In this document: piece after piece, positions 35,354 through 42,817 of the stretch
How positions within the stretch are numbered: position 1 is the first letter of the stretch
Layout: every line of letters begins with the position of its first letter
Assembly (NCBI GenBank): GCA_000488855.1
Contig: KI535285.1
Span: forward strand, 55,554-119,553
Source of the DNA: Eubacterium brachy ATCC 33089
GTDB lineage: Bacteria; Bacillota; Clostridia; Peptostreptococcales; Anaerovoracaceae
DNA: 64,000 bases
Reading direction: 5' to 3'
Made by a program: the position numbers and the translations under genes
The notes under the pieces: model-generated
What the model was told of the DNA's origin: nothing
Seen by the model: only the letters and a program-made list of their open reading frames with translations
Databases searched by the model: none

Positions 35354-36754
35354 TTGTTTAATTTCAGGAAGAAAATTATCGGCGGAAAAAGAACTTTTTC
35401 CAATATACCAAAAACTTATCTTAGCACGAAAACAAAAGAAATCGAGTCAGCTAATAAAATTGATGAATCTCTATATGCCAAGTACAATGTAAAAAGAGGT
35501 TTGCGAAACGCCAACGGAACAGGCGTATTGGTCGGACTCACCAACATAGGAGCTGTCAAAGGCTACGATGTCGACGATGAAAAGAAAAAAATTCCTATTG
35601 AAGGGCGCCTTTATTACAGAGGCTATGAAATAAAGGATCTTGTTAGAAATTACATTGAAGAAGATAGGTTCGGCTTTGAAGAAGTCACTTATCTTTTAAT
35701 TTTTGGGAGCTTGCCCACGACAAAGGAGCTGACATCATTCACCGAGTACATTTCAAATAAGAGAGCATTACCTGCCGGATTTCCACGTGACATGATACTG
35801 ACAACTCCGTCGAAAAGCGTCATGAACAAACTTGCACGTTCGGTTTTGGCTCTATACTGTTACGATGAAAATCCCGACGACACGGATGTTGAAAACGTTT
35901 TGCGTCAATCTATCGATTTAATCGGGTATTTCCCCGCTCTACTCGCCTATGCATATCAGGCGAAGGCATCCTATTTTGACAGCAAAACCCTTCACTTGCG
36001 CCATCCGTCCCCTGAACTGTCAACTGCGGAAAACATTTTGAGGATGTTGCGTTCCGACGGTTCTTATACGGATCTTGAAGCCAAGTGTCTGGACTTGTGT
36101 TTGGTTTTACACGCAGAGCACGGCGGCGGTAACAACTCCGCATTTACAACTCATCTGGTCTCATCTTCCGGTACTGATACGTATTCCGCCATTTCGGCAG
36201 CCATAGGGTCTCTGAAAGGTCCGAAACACGGCGGTGCGAATATTTCGGTCATCAAGATGATTGAAGATTTGAAATCCAATGTAAAAGACACCAAAAATCT
36301 CAGCGAAATTGACGACTATCTGCGCAAGGTGCTCAGGAAGGAAGCCAACGATAAGACCGGTTTGGTATACGGTATGGGTCACGCTATATACACGCTCTCC
36401 GATCCACGTGCCATGATTCTAAAAAAGATGGCGAGGCGTCTTGCTGAAACGCTGGGTCTTATTGATGACTACATGATCTGCGAACACATTGAAAGAAGAA
36501 CACCTTCATTGTACGAAGAGGTAAACGGTATTTCCAAGCCCATGTGTGCCAACGTCGATCTGTATTCCGGCTTTGTATATTCAGCGCTGAACATTCCGCA
36601 GGATATCGCAACCCCTCTGTTTGCCCTGGCCAGATTATCCGGCTGGGCTGCACACAGAATCGAAGAACTGGTTGCCGGCAATAAACTGATTCGTCCTGCT
36701 TATTTGAGCGTTGAAGAACACAAGGAATTCGTACCCATAAAAAAGAGAAAATAA
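35354..36754 (+). CDS. Citrate/2-methylcitrate synthase family protein
   Basis: 466 residues, starting at TTG 35354 after AAAGGAGGCGG. Condenses acetyl-CoA (or propionyl-CoA) with oxaloacetate. Catalytic histidines are seen in VLHAEHGGGNNS (near 257) and GMGHAIYTLSDPRA (near 345), and the aspartate in CANVDLYSGFVY (near 405); GPKHGGAN is also present. A long N-terminal extension (about 1-50) and the citrate-synthase N-domain RGLRNANGTGVLVGLTNIG are typical of the Clostridia branch. In an organism with PFOR and no other TCA gene in the window it probably feeds glutamate synthesis. Monocistronic with its own promoter and terminator. Confidence 0.92.
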   Translation: MFNFRKKIIGGKRTFSNIPKTYLSTKTKEIESANKIDESLYAKYNVKRGLRNANGTGVLVGLTNIGAVKGYDVDDEKKKIPIEGRLYYRGYEIKDLVRNYIEEDRFGFEEVTYLLIFGSLPTTKELTSFTEYISNKRALPAGFPRDMILTTPSKSVMNKLARSVLALYCYDENPDDTDVENVLRQSIDLIGYFPALLAYAYQAKASYFDSKTLHLRHPSPELSTAENILRMLRSDGSYTDLEAKCLDLCLVLHAEHGGGNNSAFTTHLVSSSGTDTYSAISAAIGSLKGPKHGGANISVIKMIEDLKSNVKDTKNLSEIDDYLRKVLRKEANDKTGLVYGMGHAIYTLSDPRAMILKKMARRLAETLGLIDDYMICEHIERRTPSLYEEVNGISKPMCANVDLYSGFVYSALNIPQDIATPLFALARLSGWAAHRIEELVAGNKLIRPAYLSVEEHKEFVPIKKRK

Positions 36755-36787
36755 TTTTATATAAATCCCTTTCCTGCTATATAGCTG

Positions 36788-36833
36788 GACAGCGATGAGT
36801 TTAGTACCGCACTTAAACTCATCGCTGTCTTTT
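36788..36833 (+). terminator. Terminator of citrate synthase gene
   Basis: GACAGCGATGAGTTTA / TAAACTCATCGCTGTC perfect 16-bp stem, 10-nt loop, TTTT. Confidence 0.92.
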
Positions 36834-36875
36834 CATTTAAATGATATTTATATCTTCTTCAGATATCTCATACAT

Positions 36876-37859
36876 TCAATCTGTACCGTTCTGCATCTTT
36901 TTTCTGTATTCGCTGGGTTTCATTCCCGTATGCTGCCTGAACATGTCCGATAAGCTGCTGATGTATTTGTAACCCACCATTTCCGCAATCTGAGCTATTG
37001 GAATCTTCGTATCTCTGAGGAGATGTTCCGCATGTGTTATGCGTCGTGTAACTATATACTGCTGTATGCTCATATGGTATACATGTTTGAATATATACTT
37101 CAACTTTGCCTGACTCATACATGCAATTTGTGAGAGAAATTTCATTTTTATATCCGTAGCATAATGATCGTTAATGTAATTGGATACTGATATAACTGCA
37201 TCCAAATCATCATTTGGTATTGAAAATCTCGGATTACTACGTTCTCTTTTCCGCTTTTTACCCCTTTCCATGATTATGGAAAGGGCCTCATTCACCTTGC
37301 TCTCGTAGAAGAGCTTCGCCGATATACCATCGCCCTTGTAATTTTTTATTTGGTTGAATATCACGACCAATTCGGGGAAATCACAGCATCCGTCTATCTG
37401 TCTAAATGCTTCTGAAGGATTTTCATAAATGTCAGGGTATTGTTCATTTAAATATTTCTTATAATATTCAGGCATAAAGGTAATGCTTATACTATCGATA
37501 GGAATTTTTTTGTGAAGTATCATACGATATTCACTCTTTTTCCCTACATACGCTTGAATTGCTCCGGATGTCAAACGACGATAAGGTGTCAATATTTCGC
37601 CGGAAACGGAGTAGAAATAACCAACACAAATATATTCCGGTTGTTCAAAAGCACAATAGGTATCTTCATAGTGAATCTGATCCATAATGGTGATAGTCAC
37701 ATACGGATTACATTGATAAACCCAACAATATCCCTTGCCAAGCTCAGGATTCATTTTATAAAATTTACCATTCGGATTAAATCCCGGTACAGGTTCACAT
37801 GGAATAACACCCCTGCCTGTAAAAATATCCTTATACATTTTTTCTAATTGTCTGCTCAT
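36876..37859 (-). CDS. AraC-family transcriptional regulator
   Basis: 327 residues. C-terminal AraC DNA-binding domain (about 225-320): MKFLSQIACMSQAKLKYIFK as first helix-turn-helix, IPIAQIAEMVGYKYISSLSDMFRQHTGMKPSEYRKK as second (parts of the family signature). The N-terminal half is a cupin-like sensory domain with many aromatics (ITIMDQIHYEDTYCAFEQPEY), the ligand unknown. Relatives include siderophore-responsive regulators such as YbtA and PchR, though this cannot be claimed from sequence alone. It is divergent from the nitroreductase operon, sharing the 175-bp promoter region that holds the iron-box-like operator, so it probably regulates that operon. Confidence 0.9.
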   Translation of the reverse strand: MSRQLEKMYKDIFTGRGVIPCEPVPGFNPNGKFYKMNPELGKGYCWVYQCNPYVTITIMDQIHYEDTYCAFEQPEYICVGYFYSVSGEILTPYRRLTSGAIQAYVGKKSEYRMILHKKIPIDSISITFMPEYYKKYLNEQYPDIYENPSEAFRQIDGCCDFPELVVIFNQIKNYKGDGISAKLFYESKVNEALSIIMERGKKRKRERSNPRFSIPNDDLDAVISVSNYINDHYATDIKMKFLSQIACMSQAKLKYIFKHVYHMSIQQYIVTRRITHAEHLLRDTKIPIAQIAEMVGYKYISSLSDMFRQHTGMKPSEYRKKMQNGTD

Positions 37860-37922
37860 AAAATTATATTTTCTCCATTCGACAAATGATTTGTGCTAAT
37901 AGCTAATCATTGATATCTTTCA

Positions 37923-37976
37923 TTGACGCTAAAGATATGAATAAGTAAAATAAAACATAAGTTAGATAAAACTAAT
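37923..37976 (+). promoter_or_regulatory. Promoter and iron-box-like operator (copy e) of the redox/methyltransferase operon
   Basis: -35 TTGACG, 17-bp spacer, -10 TAAAAT (37946-37951), then GTTAG-ATAAAA-CTAAT at 37961-37976, 9 nt after the -10. Same half-sites and position as the operators of the heme genes. Confidence 0.68.
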
Positions 37977-38034
37977 TTAATTATATATTAAACAAAATAA
38001 GTTTTCAAGATTTTTGGGCGAAGGAGGAGACAAA

Positions 38035-38796
38035 ATGGAAATTGAAAAGTATCTTTCTGCCATAAAAAAAAGATGCTCCCGCAGGAAGTATACAGATAAA
38101 CCAATTGATTCAAAATATGTAAAAGAACTCGAAGATAGCATCACTTTGTACAATAGAGAATCCGGACTTAATATGAAATTGATAATTGGGAATGGAGGGA
38201 AGCTTTTTGACGGATTTCGCAAAAGCTATGGTCTGTTTGTAGGTGTTCAGAACTACATTGCCATGATTGGAAGCAAAACACTTCTAAATCGTATGGAAAA
38301 AGTAGGTCGTTTTGGCGAAAAGTTAATTCTTGAAGCAACTGCAATGGGTCTATCCACATGCTGGGTTGGGACAAGTTATGATAAAAATGCAGCGAAGGAA
38401 TTATGCGAAGGAAATGAAGTGCTGGATTGCGTTATAGCTATCGGATATTCAGATGAAAAGCATTCACTTAAAGAACGAATGATGGAATATGGTATGCACA
38501 GACAAAATAAATCTAAGAAAGCTTTAATAGAAGCGGAAGAGCCTGTGCCGGAGTGGTTTAAGCAAGGTATGGATTCTGTTTATCTTGCACCTACCGCAAG
38601 AAATTTACGCCCATTTGTATTCAAATATAAGGATGGACAGGTAACTGCTTCCATTACACTTCCAACAGAAACTGCGATAATTGATCTTGGGATTGCCAAA
38701 TTACATTTTGAATTGGGAGCAAGGGTTGGAAGTTGGGATTATGGAAATGGCGGCCATTATTATTTTGATGATAAACGGAAGGACAGTGATATATAA
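38035..38796 (+). CDS. Nitroreductase-family flavoprotein (TM1586 type)
   Basis: 253 residues from ATG 38035 after AAGGAGGAGAC. FMN-dependent NAD(P)H oxidoreductase fold: RCSRRKYTDKPID at the N-terminus (FMN phosphate binding), GRFGEKLILEATAMGLSTCWVG in the middle, DSVYLAPTARNLRPFVFKY and DLGIAKLHFELGARVG in the C-terminal repeat, as in the single-chain TM1586 nitroreductases. Substrate unknown. First gene of a three-gene operon under an iron-box-like operator; a flavin reductase would suit release of iron from a ferric chelate or reductive modification of a tetrapyrrole, both hypotheses. Overlaps the next gene by 1 nt. Confidence 0.85.
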   Translation: MEIEKYLSAIKKRCSRRKYTDKPIDSKYVKELEDSITLYNRESGLNMKLIIGNGGKLFDGFRKSYGLFVGVQNYIAMIGSKTLLNRMEKVGRFGEKLILEATAMGLSTCWVGTSYDKNAAKELCEGNEVLDCVIAIGYSDEKHSLKERMMEYGMHRQNKSKKALIEAEEPVPEWFKQGMDSVYLAPTARNLRPFVFKYKDGQVTASITLPTETAIIDLGIAKLHFELGARVGSWDYGNGGHYYFDDKRKDSDI

Positions 38797-39662
38797 TGAA
38801 AGCTGTTTTTATTGTATTCAGTCCATCAGGACATACTCTCATTGCTGCACGAAAATTCATGAGTCTTCTTGAAGATAACGGAATTTCCTGTCATATGATT
38901 AACATCACAAAAAACGATAAGTATCTTCAGGATTTCACAATTACAAAAACACTGGTTGATGATCTTGGAGAACATCATTTATTGATTCCCTGTGCCCCGG
39001 TATATGCTGGACATTGTGAGCAAAATATGCTCAGGACAATACGCGCACTTCCTCGGAAAAAGGAAAAACAGATTCCTGCGATTCCGCTTGTAACATATGG
39101 AGGAGTACACAGCAGTGTTGCACTGGAAGAAATGGGTAAAGCGCTTAATGACAAAGGATATATTCCGATTATGGGCATTAAGATTGCTGCGGAGCATACT
39201 TTGACATCAACTTTCAAAAAACGGATTAATCCAAATCTGCCGGGAACAGTTGAGGATCAAATCCTTGCAGAAGCGGCAGAAATAACAGAAAAGGTTCTGA
39301 ATGACGAGATCGCTATGGTCAATGTAGAAAAGAAACTTGCGTATGCACCATTTATGAAACGCATTATGTTCCGCATTTTCAGCCAGGAAAAAATTCATGG
39401 AAAATATAAGAAAGTCGCAATCAATACTGAAAAATGCATTGGTTGTAAACGATGTGTTTCAGCATGTCCTGTCAATATGTTTGCATATATTGATAACACA
39501 ATACAAATGGTTCGTGATCCTAAACATTGTATTTTATGTGCCGAGTGTTATCATCAATGTCCTGCAAAGGCCGTTGTACATCCATATATTGAAGTTGCAA
39601 GAAAGAGACTTTCGAACGGTTTTGCAAAGCTTGAAAACCCACAATCTGAAATTTATCGATAA
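38796..39662 (+). CDS. EFR1-type flavodoxin/double [4Fe-4S] ferredoxin fusion
   Basis: 288 residues. N-terminal flavodoxin-like domain (about 1-165: IVFSPSGHTLIAARKF is the phosphate loop, LIPCAPVYAGHCEQN), C-terminal ferredoxin with two complete clusters CIGCKRCVSACP and CILCAECYHQCP (about 212-265). An electron carrier that would link ferredoxin/flavin pools to the nitroreductase encoded just upstream (ATG overlaps its stop, TAATG). The operon gives a complete electron path: ferredoxin clusters, FMN carrier, FMN reductase. Confidence 0.9.
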   Translation: MKAVFIVFSPSGHTLIAARKFMSLLEDNGISCHMINITKNDKYLQDFTITKTLVDDLGEHHLLIPCAPVYAGHCEQNMLRTIRALPRKKEKQIPAIPLVTYGGVHSSVALEEMGKALNDKGYIPIMGIKIAAEHTLTSTFKKRINPNLPGTVEDQILAEAAEITEKVLNDEIAMVNVEKKLAYAPFMKRIMFRIFSQEKIHGKYKKVAINTEKCIGCKRCVSACPVNMFAYIDNTIQMVRDPKHCILCAECYHQCPAKAVVHPYIEVARKRLSNGFAKLENPQSEIYR

Positions 39663-39726
39663 AACTGATATCCGTTAAATATAAAATGAAAAAATTATGC
39701 CACAAATAAAGAAAGGATAAATTACT

Positions 39727-40731
39727 ATGATTAACAAAATAAATATTTATGAACAGCTTACAACACTGCCGTATCTCCCCGCTTATCAGCAACTGATACA
39801 TGGTGCCATTGAATTAGATGTATTTTCAAATTTAGAAAATCCTATCACCACAAAAGAGCTATCTAAAAAAATGAGCGGGGATGAATCCAATACCTTCAAT
39901 CTTTTGAAAGGTTTATATAGTCTTGGTTATCTTAAGCGAAATGGAGATACATTTTGTAATATGCCGGAAACATCAAAATATCTTGTTAAGGGGAAGCCTG
40001 CATATATGGGAAGCGTGCTGACATTTTTCTGTAATAATCAAGGAATGAGCCTTGGAAATGTGGCACAGCAAGTGAAGGAAGGTCCTAAACCGCAGGAACG
40101 GACACAGCATTCTATGGATTTTGCAGCTTATGGCGATGCGATGCGTGATGCTCAATCAGGGATACGTCAATATGAACTGTTAGAAATTCTCCGCTCTCTT
40201 CCCGAGTATAAATCTATTCATAAAATATTGGATCTGGGCTGCGGTGCAGGTTGCCTGGGAATAGCTGTGATTGAAGATTTAGAAAATCGTACCGGAACAC
40301 TCTTTGACCAACCATCTATGAAAAATTTAATTGAGGAGACTGTAAAACTTTCCGGTATGAAGGATAGGATTTCCGTCAAAACCGGTAACTTCTTAAAGGA
40401 TGACATCGGAGACGGATATGACTTGATACTATGCTCTTCCATCATGCTTTTTGCCATTGTCGACGGTGCAAATTTCTTTGCAAAATTGAAAAAAGCATTA
40501 AATCCTGGTGGAGTAGTTGTGTGCTTAAATGAAGGAATTGAACCGGATTATTCCGGACCGTGGGATATGATTTTAGGTTATATGGCTTTCAATCTACAGG
40601 GAATTCCTATGGGTGTCATCAAAGGTCAGGTCTCCGATGCTGCCAAGGCAGCCGGATTCAATTCCATAGAAAATCACACTCTGCTTCTCAGCACCGGAAC
40701 ACACGATATCAATGTTTTGAGAAACGAATAA
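39727..40731 (+). CDS. SAM-dependent methyltransferase with N-terminal dimerisation domain
   Basis: 334 residues. N-terminal winged-helix dimerisation domain (about 1-100, PITTKELSKKMSGDESNTFNLLKGLYSLGYL) and a class I methyltransferase core (ILDLGCGAGCLGIAV near 165 for SAM, TLFDQPSM, DLILCSSIMLF, LNPGGVVVCLNE). The layout is that of plant-type small-molecule O-methyltransferases such as those of tetracenomycin or hydroxyneurosporene, so the acceptor is probably a small molecule. ATG 39727 follows AAGAAAGGA, 64 nt after the ferredoxin gene. With the two redox genes it forms the iron-box operon; substrate unknown. Confidence 0.85.
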   Translation: MINKINIYEQLTTLPYLPAYQQLIHGAIELDVFSNLENPITTKELSKKMSGDESNTFNLLKGLYSLGYLKRNGDTFCNMPETSKYLVKGKPAYMGSVLTFFCNNQGMSLGNVAQQVKEGPKPQERTQHSMDFAAYGDAMRDAQSGIRQYELLEILRSLPEYKSIHKILDLGCGAGCLGIAVIEDLENRTGTLFDQPSMKNLIEETVKLSGMKDRISVKTGNFLKDDIGDGYDLILCSSIMLFAIVDGANFFAKLKKALNPGGVVVCLNEGIEPDYSGPWDMILGYMAFNLQGIPMGVIKGQVSDAAKAAGFNSIENHTLLLSTGTHDINVLRNE

Positions 40732-40812
40732 AATTTTAATAAAATATTATATTTATAAACTATTTTTATATTTTAAACATATTTTTTATGTTAGTCTTAG
40801 CAAACTTTATAG

Positions 40813-40841
40813 TTGATTTTTAACTTTTTTTGTGTTACCAT
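40813..40841 (+). promoter_or_regulatory. Promoter of the tetR-ECF-ABC operon
   Basis: -35 TTGATT, 17-bp spacer, -10 TACCAT, followed 4 nt later by the palindromic operator. Confidence 0.55.
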
Positions 40842-40845
40842 TTCT

Positions 40846-40869
40846 TTAACAGACGGTTGCGTCTGTTAA
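40846..40869. promoter_or_regulatory. TetR operator palindrome
   Basis: TTAACAGACG, GTTG, CGTCTGTTAA: perfect 10-bp arms, directly after the -10 box and 22 nt before the TetR start codon. Almost certainly the autoregulatory site. Confidence 0.85.
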
Positions 40870-40891
40870 TTTTCTGGAAAGAGGTGATCAT

Positions 40892-41485
40892 TTGGCTTCT
40901 AAAAGACTTTCGGCAAAGGACAGAAAAAGACAAATTTGTCACTGCGCTAAGAATATTTTTTTAGAAAAGGGATTTTCTAAGACGACTATGGAAGATATAA
41001 TGCGTGCCAGCGGTCTCAGCAAAGGCGGTCTTTACCATCACTATAAGAGCACTTCAGAAATATTATACGATCTAATCGACATGGGAAATGAAAAGAGATT
41101 CGATATCACCATGCAATTTTTAAAAGAAAATGAAAATTTGTCTTTTGAAGATTTCTTAATTGAAGTTATCCTTTTAAAAATGGTCGACTATAGCGAATTT
41201 AAATCTCTTTATGTCATGTTTTTGATAGAGGCGAGAAAGAACGATCATCTACAAAAATTGTTGCATAGAATTGAAGAAGACTCCAAGAATGAGTTCATTC
41301 AATTCATCAAGAAAAACAATCTGGAACAGCTTTCATGCATCGTCAATGAAGAGTTTATAGCTTTTATTACCTCCATGACGATTGCTATGGAATTTCTCGA
41401 CGTGAGAGAACTCTTCTTAAAAAAAGATTTCTTACGAAATATCATAAGAAACTATATCAGAGAAAATGCAAAAAATATTGAATGA
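40892..41485 (+). CDS. TetR/AcrR-family repressor
   Basis: 197 residues, TTG start at 40892 after AAAGAGGTGA. N-terminal helix-turn-helix: KRQICHCAKNIFLEKGFSKT, TMEDIMRASGLSKGGLYHHY (residues about 12-52). The ligand-binding C-terminal domain is unlike any I know. First gene of the ECF/ABC operon; a palindrome at its promoter implies autoregulation, with the ligand probably the imported compound or metal. Confidence 0.92.
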   Translation: MASKRLSAKDRKRQICHCAKNIFLEKGFSKTTMEDIMRASGLSKGGLYHHYKSTSEILYDLIDMGNEKRFDITMQFLKENENLSFEDFLIEVILLKMVDYSEFKSLYVMFLIEARKNDHLQKLLHRIEEDSKNEFIQFIKKNNLEQLSCIVNEEFIAFITSMTIAMEFLDVRELFLKKDFLRNIIRNYIRENAKNIE

Positions 41486-41516
41486 AATACACTAAACAAT
41501 TAAAGGAGGAAGGTTT

Positions 41517-42098
41517 ATGAACAACAAATTAAAAGTTAAAGATCTGGTTCTAATAGGTATTTTTGCGGTTATTTATTTTGTAGGCATGTTCGCCATAGGA
41601 ATGATGGGCTTGATTCCCATACTCTTTTTAGTATGGCCTTTTGTCAATGGAGCTATCATGGGAATTTTAGTCATGGTGTTCATGGCTAAGGAACAGAAGC
41701 CTTGGACTCTATTCATCTTTGGAATCTTGGCTCCGTTGATCATGTTCATCATGGGTCATAGCTATGTGGTCTTGGTCAACGGCGTGATAGTTATGTTGCT
41801 TGCAGAATTGACGAGAAGGAAGGGCGGATACAAATCTTTCAAGCACAACGCCATCGCCAACGGTTTTTTCTCAATGTGGGCGGCAGGTTCTCTCATGCAG
41901 ATGTTGCTGGTCAAGGAGGCTTATATGGAGATTACCGTGAAAATGATGAATCAGGAATATGCCAATGCTCTGGAAAAATTGATTACTTATCCAAATATGG
42001 TCATAGTTTATATATCCGCTTTTATCGGTGGAATTTTAGGAGCGTATCTTGGCAAAAAAGTTTTGAAGAAGCATTTTGAAAAAGCAGGTATGATTTAA
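41517..42098 (+). CDS. MptD-family (Trep_Strep) ECF transporter S component
   Basis: 193 residues, about five to six membrane helices. KVKDLVLIGIFAVIYFVGMF start, MGHSYVVLVNGVIVMLLAELTRRKGGYKS core and ISAFIGGILGAYLGKKVLKKHFEKAGMI end fit the TIGR02185 Trep_Strep family. S components bind the substrate of energy-coupling factor importers. ATG 41517 follows AAAGGAGGAAGG; it overlaps the T-component gene by 1 nt (TAATG). The substrate of this family is not established. Confidence 0.88.
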   Translation: MNNKLKVKDLVLIGIFAVIYFVGMFAIGMMGLIPILFLVWPFVNGAIMGILVMVFMAKEQKPWTLFIFGILAPLIMFIMGHSYVVLVNGVIVMLLAELTRRKGGYKSFKHNAIANGFFSMWAAGSLMQMLLVKEAYMEITVKMMNQEYANALEKLITYPNMVIVYISAFIGGILGAYLGKKVLKKHFEKAGMI

Positions 42099-42817
42099 TG
42101 CTGATAAAAAATGAAAGTTTCAATCCCACACCTATAACCAAACTCGTAGTTTTAGTAGCTCTCGGCATGAGCATACTGTCTCCGATGAGTTTTAAAACTC
42201 TCAAATTCTACACTGTAAATGATATTTTCAACCTTTTGATAGTTGTAACTTTCAGTGTTTTCTACGCTTTAAACGGATTCGTAAAGCAAGGATTGAAAAC
42301 TTTTCTCACCTATTTCATTTTGATAAACATAAATTATATATTCAATTTAAAATCGAACAACTACGTATTGAATATGTTTTTCACTTTGATAGTAATCGTA
42401 AAATTTTTCTTCTTACCTTTTATGGCGGGAAAGTTTCTCATTCGCACCAGCGATGTCGGCAGCATATTAACCTCTATGGATAAAATCAAAATTCCTAAAG
42501 TCGTAAGTATTCCCATAGCTGTTATGTTTCGATTTTTCCCTTCCTTCAAGGAAGAGAGAAGGAATATCAAACTCGCTATGAGAATAAGAGGAGTGACACC
42601 TAAAAATCCTCTAAAATACTTAGAATATGTTGCGATTCCAGTTATAACGATTTCCTTGAACATTGCCGATGATATTTCTAAATCGGCAGAGACAAAGTGC
42701 ATCGCAATGCCCTGCCAAAAGGTCAGATACAATGAAGTTAAACCCGGACTTGCGGATATTGTTTTTCTGTCAATCATCGTACTAATTGAGATTGGAGGAC
42801 GGTTATGCTGGAGATAA
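42098..42817 (+). CDS. ECF transporter T component (CbiQ/EcfT type)
   Basis: 239 residues, four to five membrane helices, with the coupling-helix motifs AMRIRGVTPKNP and KSAETKCIAMP near residues 165-205 (the ARG-like signature through which EcfT contacts the ATPases). Starts inside the stop of the S component and overlaps the ATPase gene by 13 nt, so S, T and A parts are translationally coupled. Confidence 0.88.
   Translation: MLIKNESFNPTPITKLVVLVALGMSILSPMSFKTLKFYTVNDIFNLLIVVTFSVFYALNGFVKQGLKTFLTYFILININYIFNLKSNNYVLNMFFTLIVIVKFFFLPFMAGKFLIRTSDVGSILTSMDKIKIPKVVSIPIAVMFRFFPSFKEERRNIKLAMRIRGVTPKNPLKYLEYVAIPVITISLNIADDISKSAETKCIAMPCQKVRYNEVKPGLADIVFLSIIVLIEIGGRLCWR

Noticed and set aside
40790-40806. 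Sixth iron-box copy before the TetR gene (GTTAG near 40791)
   Set aside because: The second half-site is missing; the promoter instead carries the TetR palindrome at 40846.
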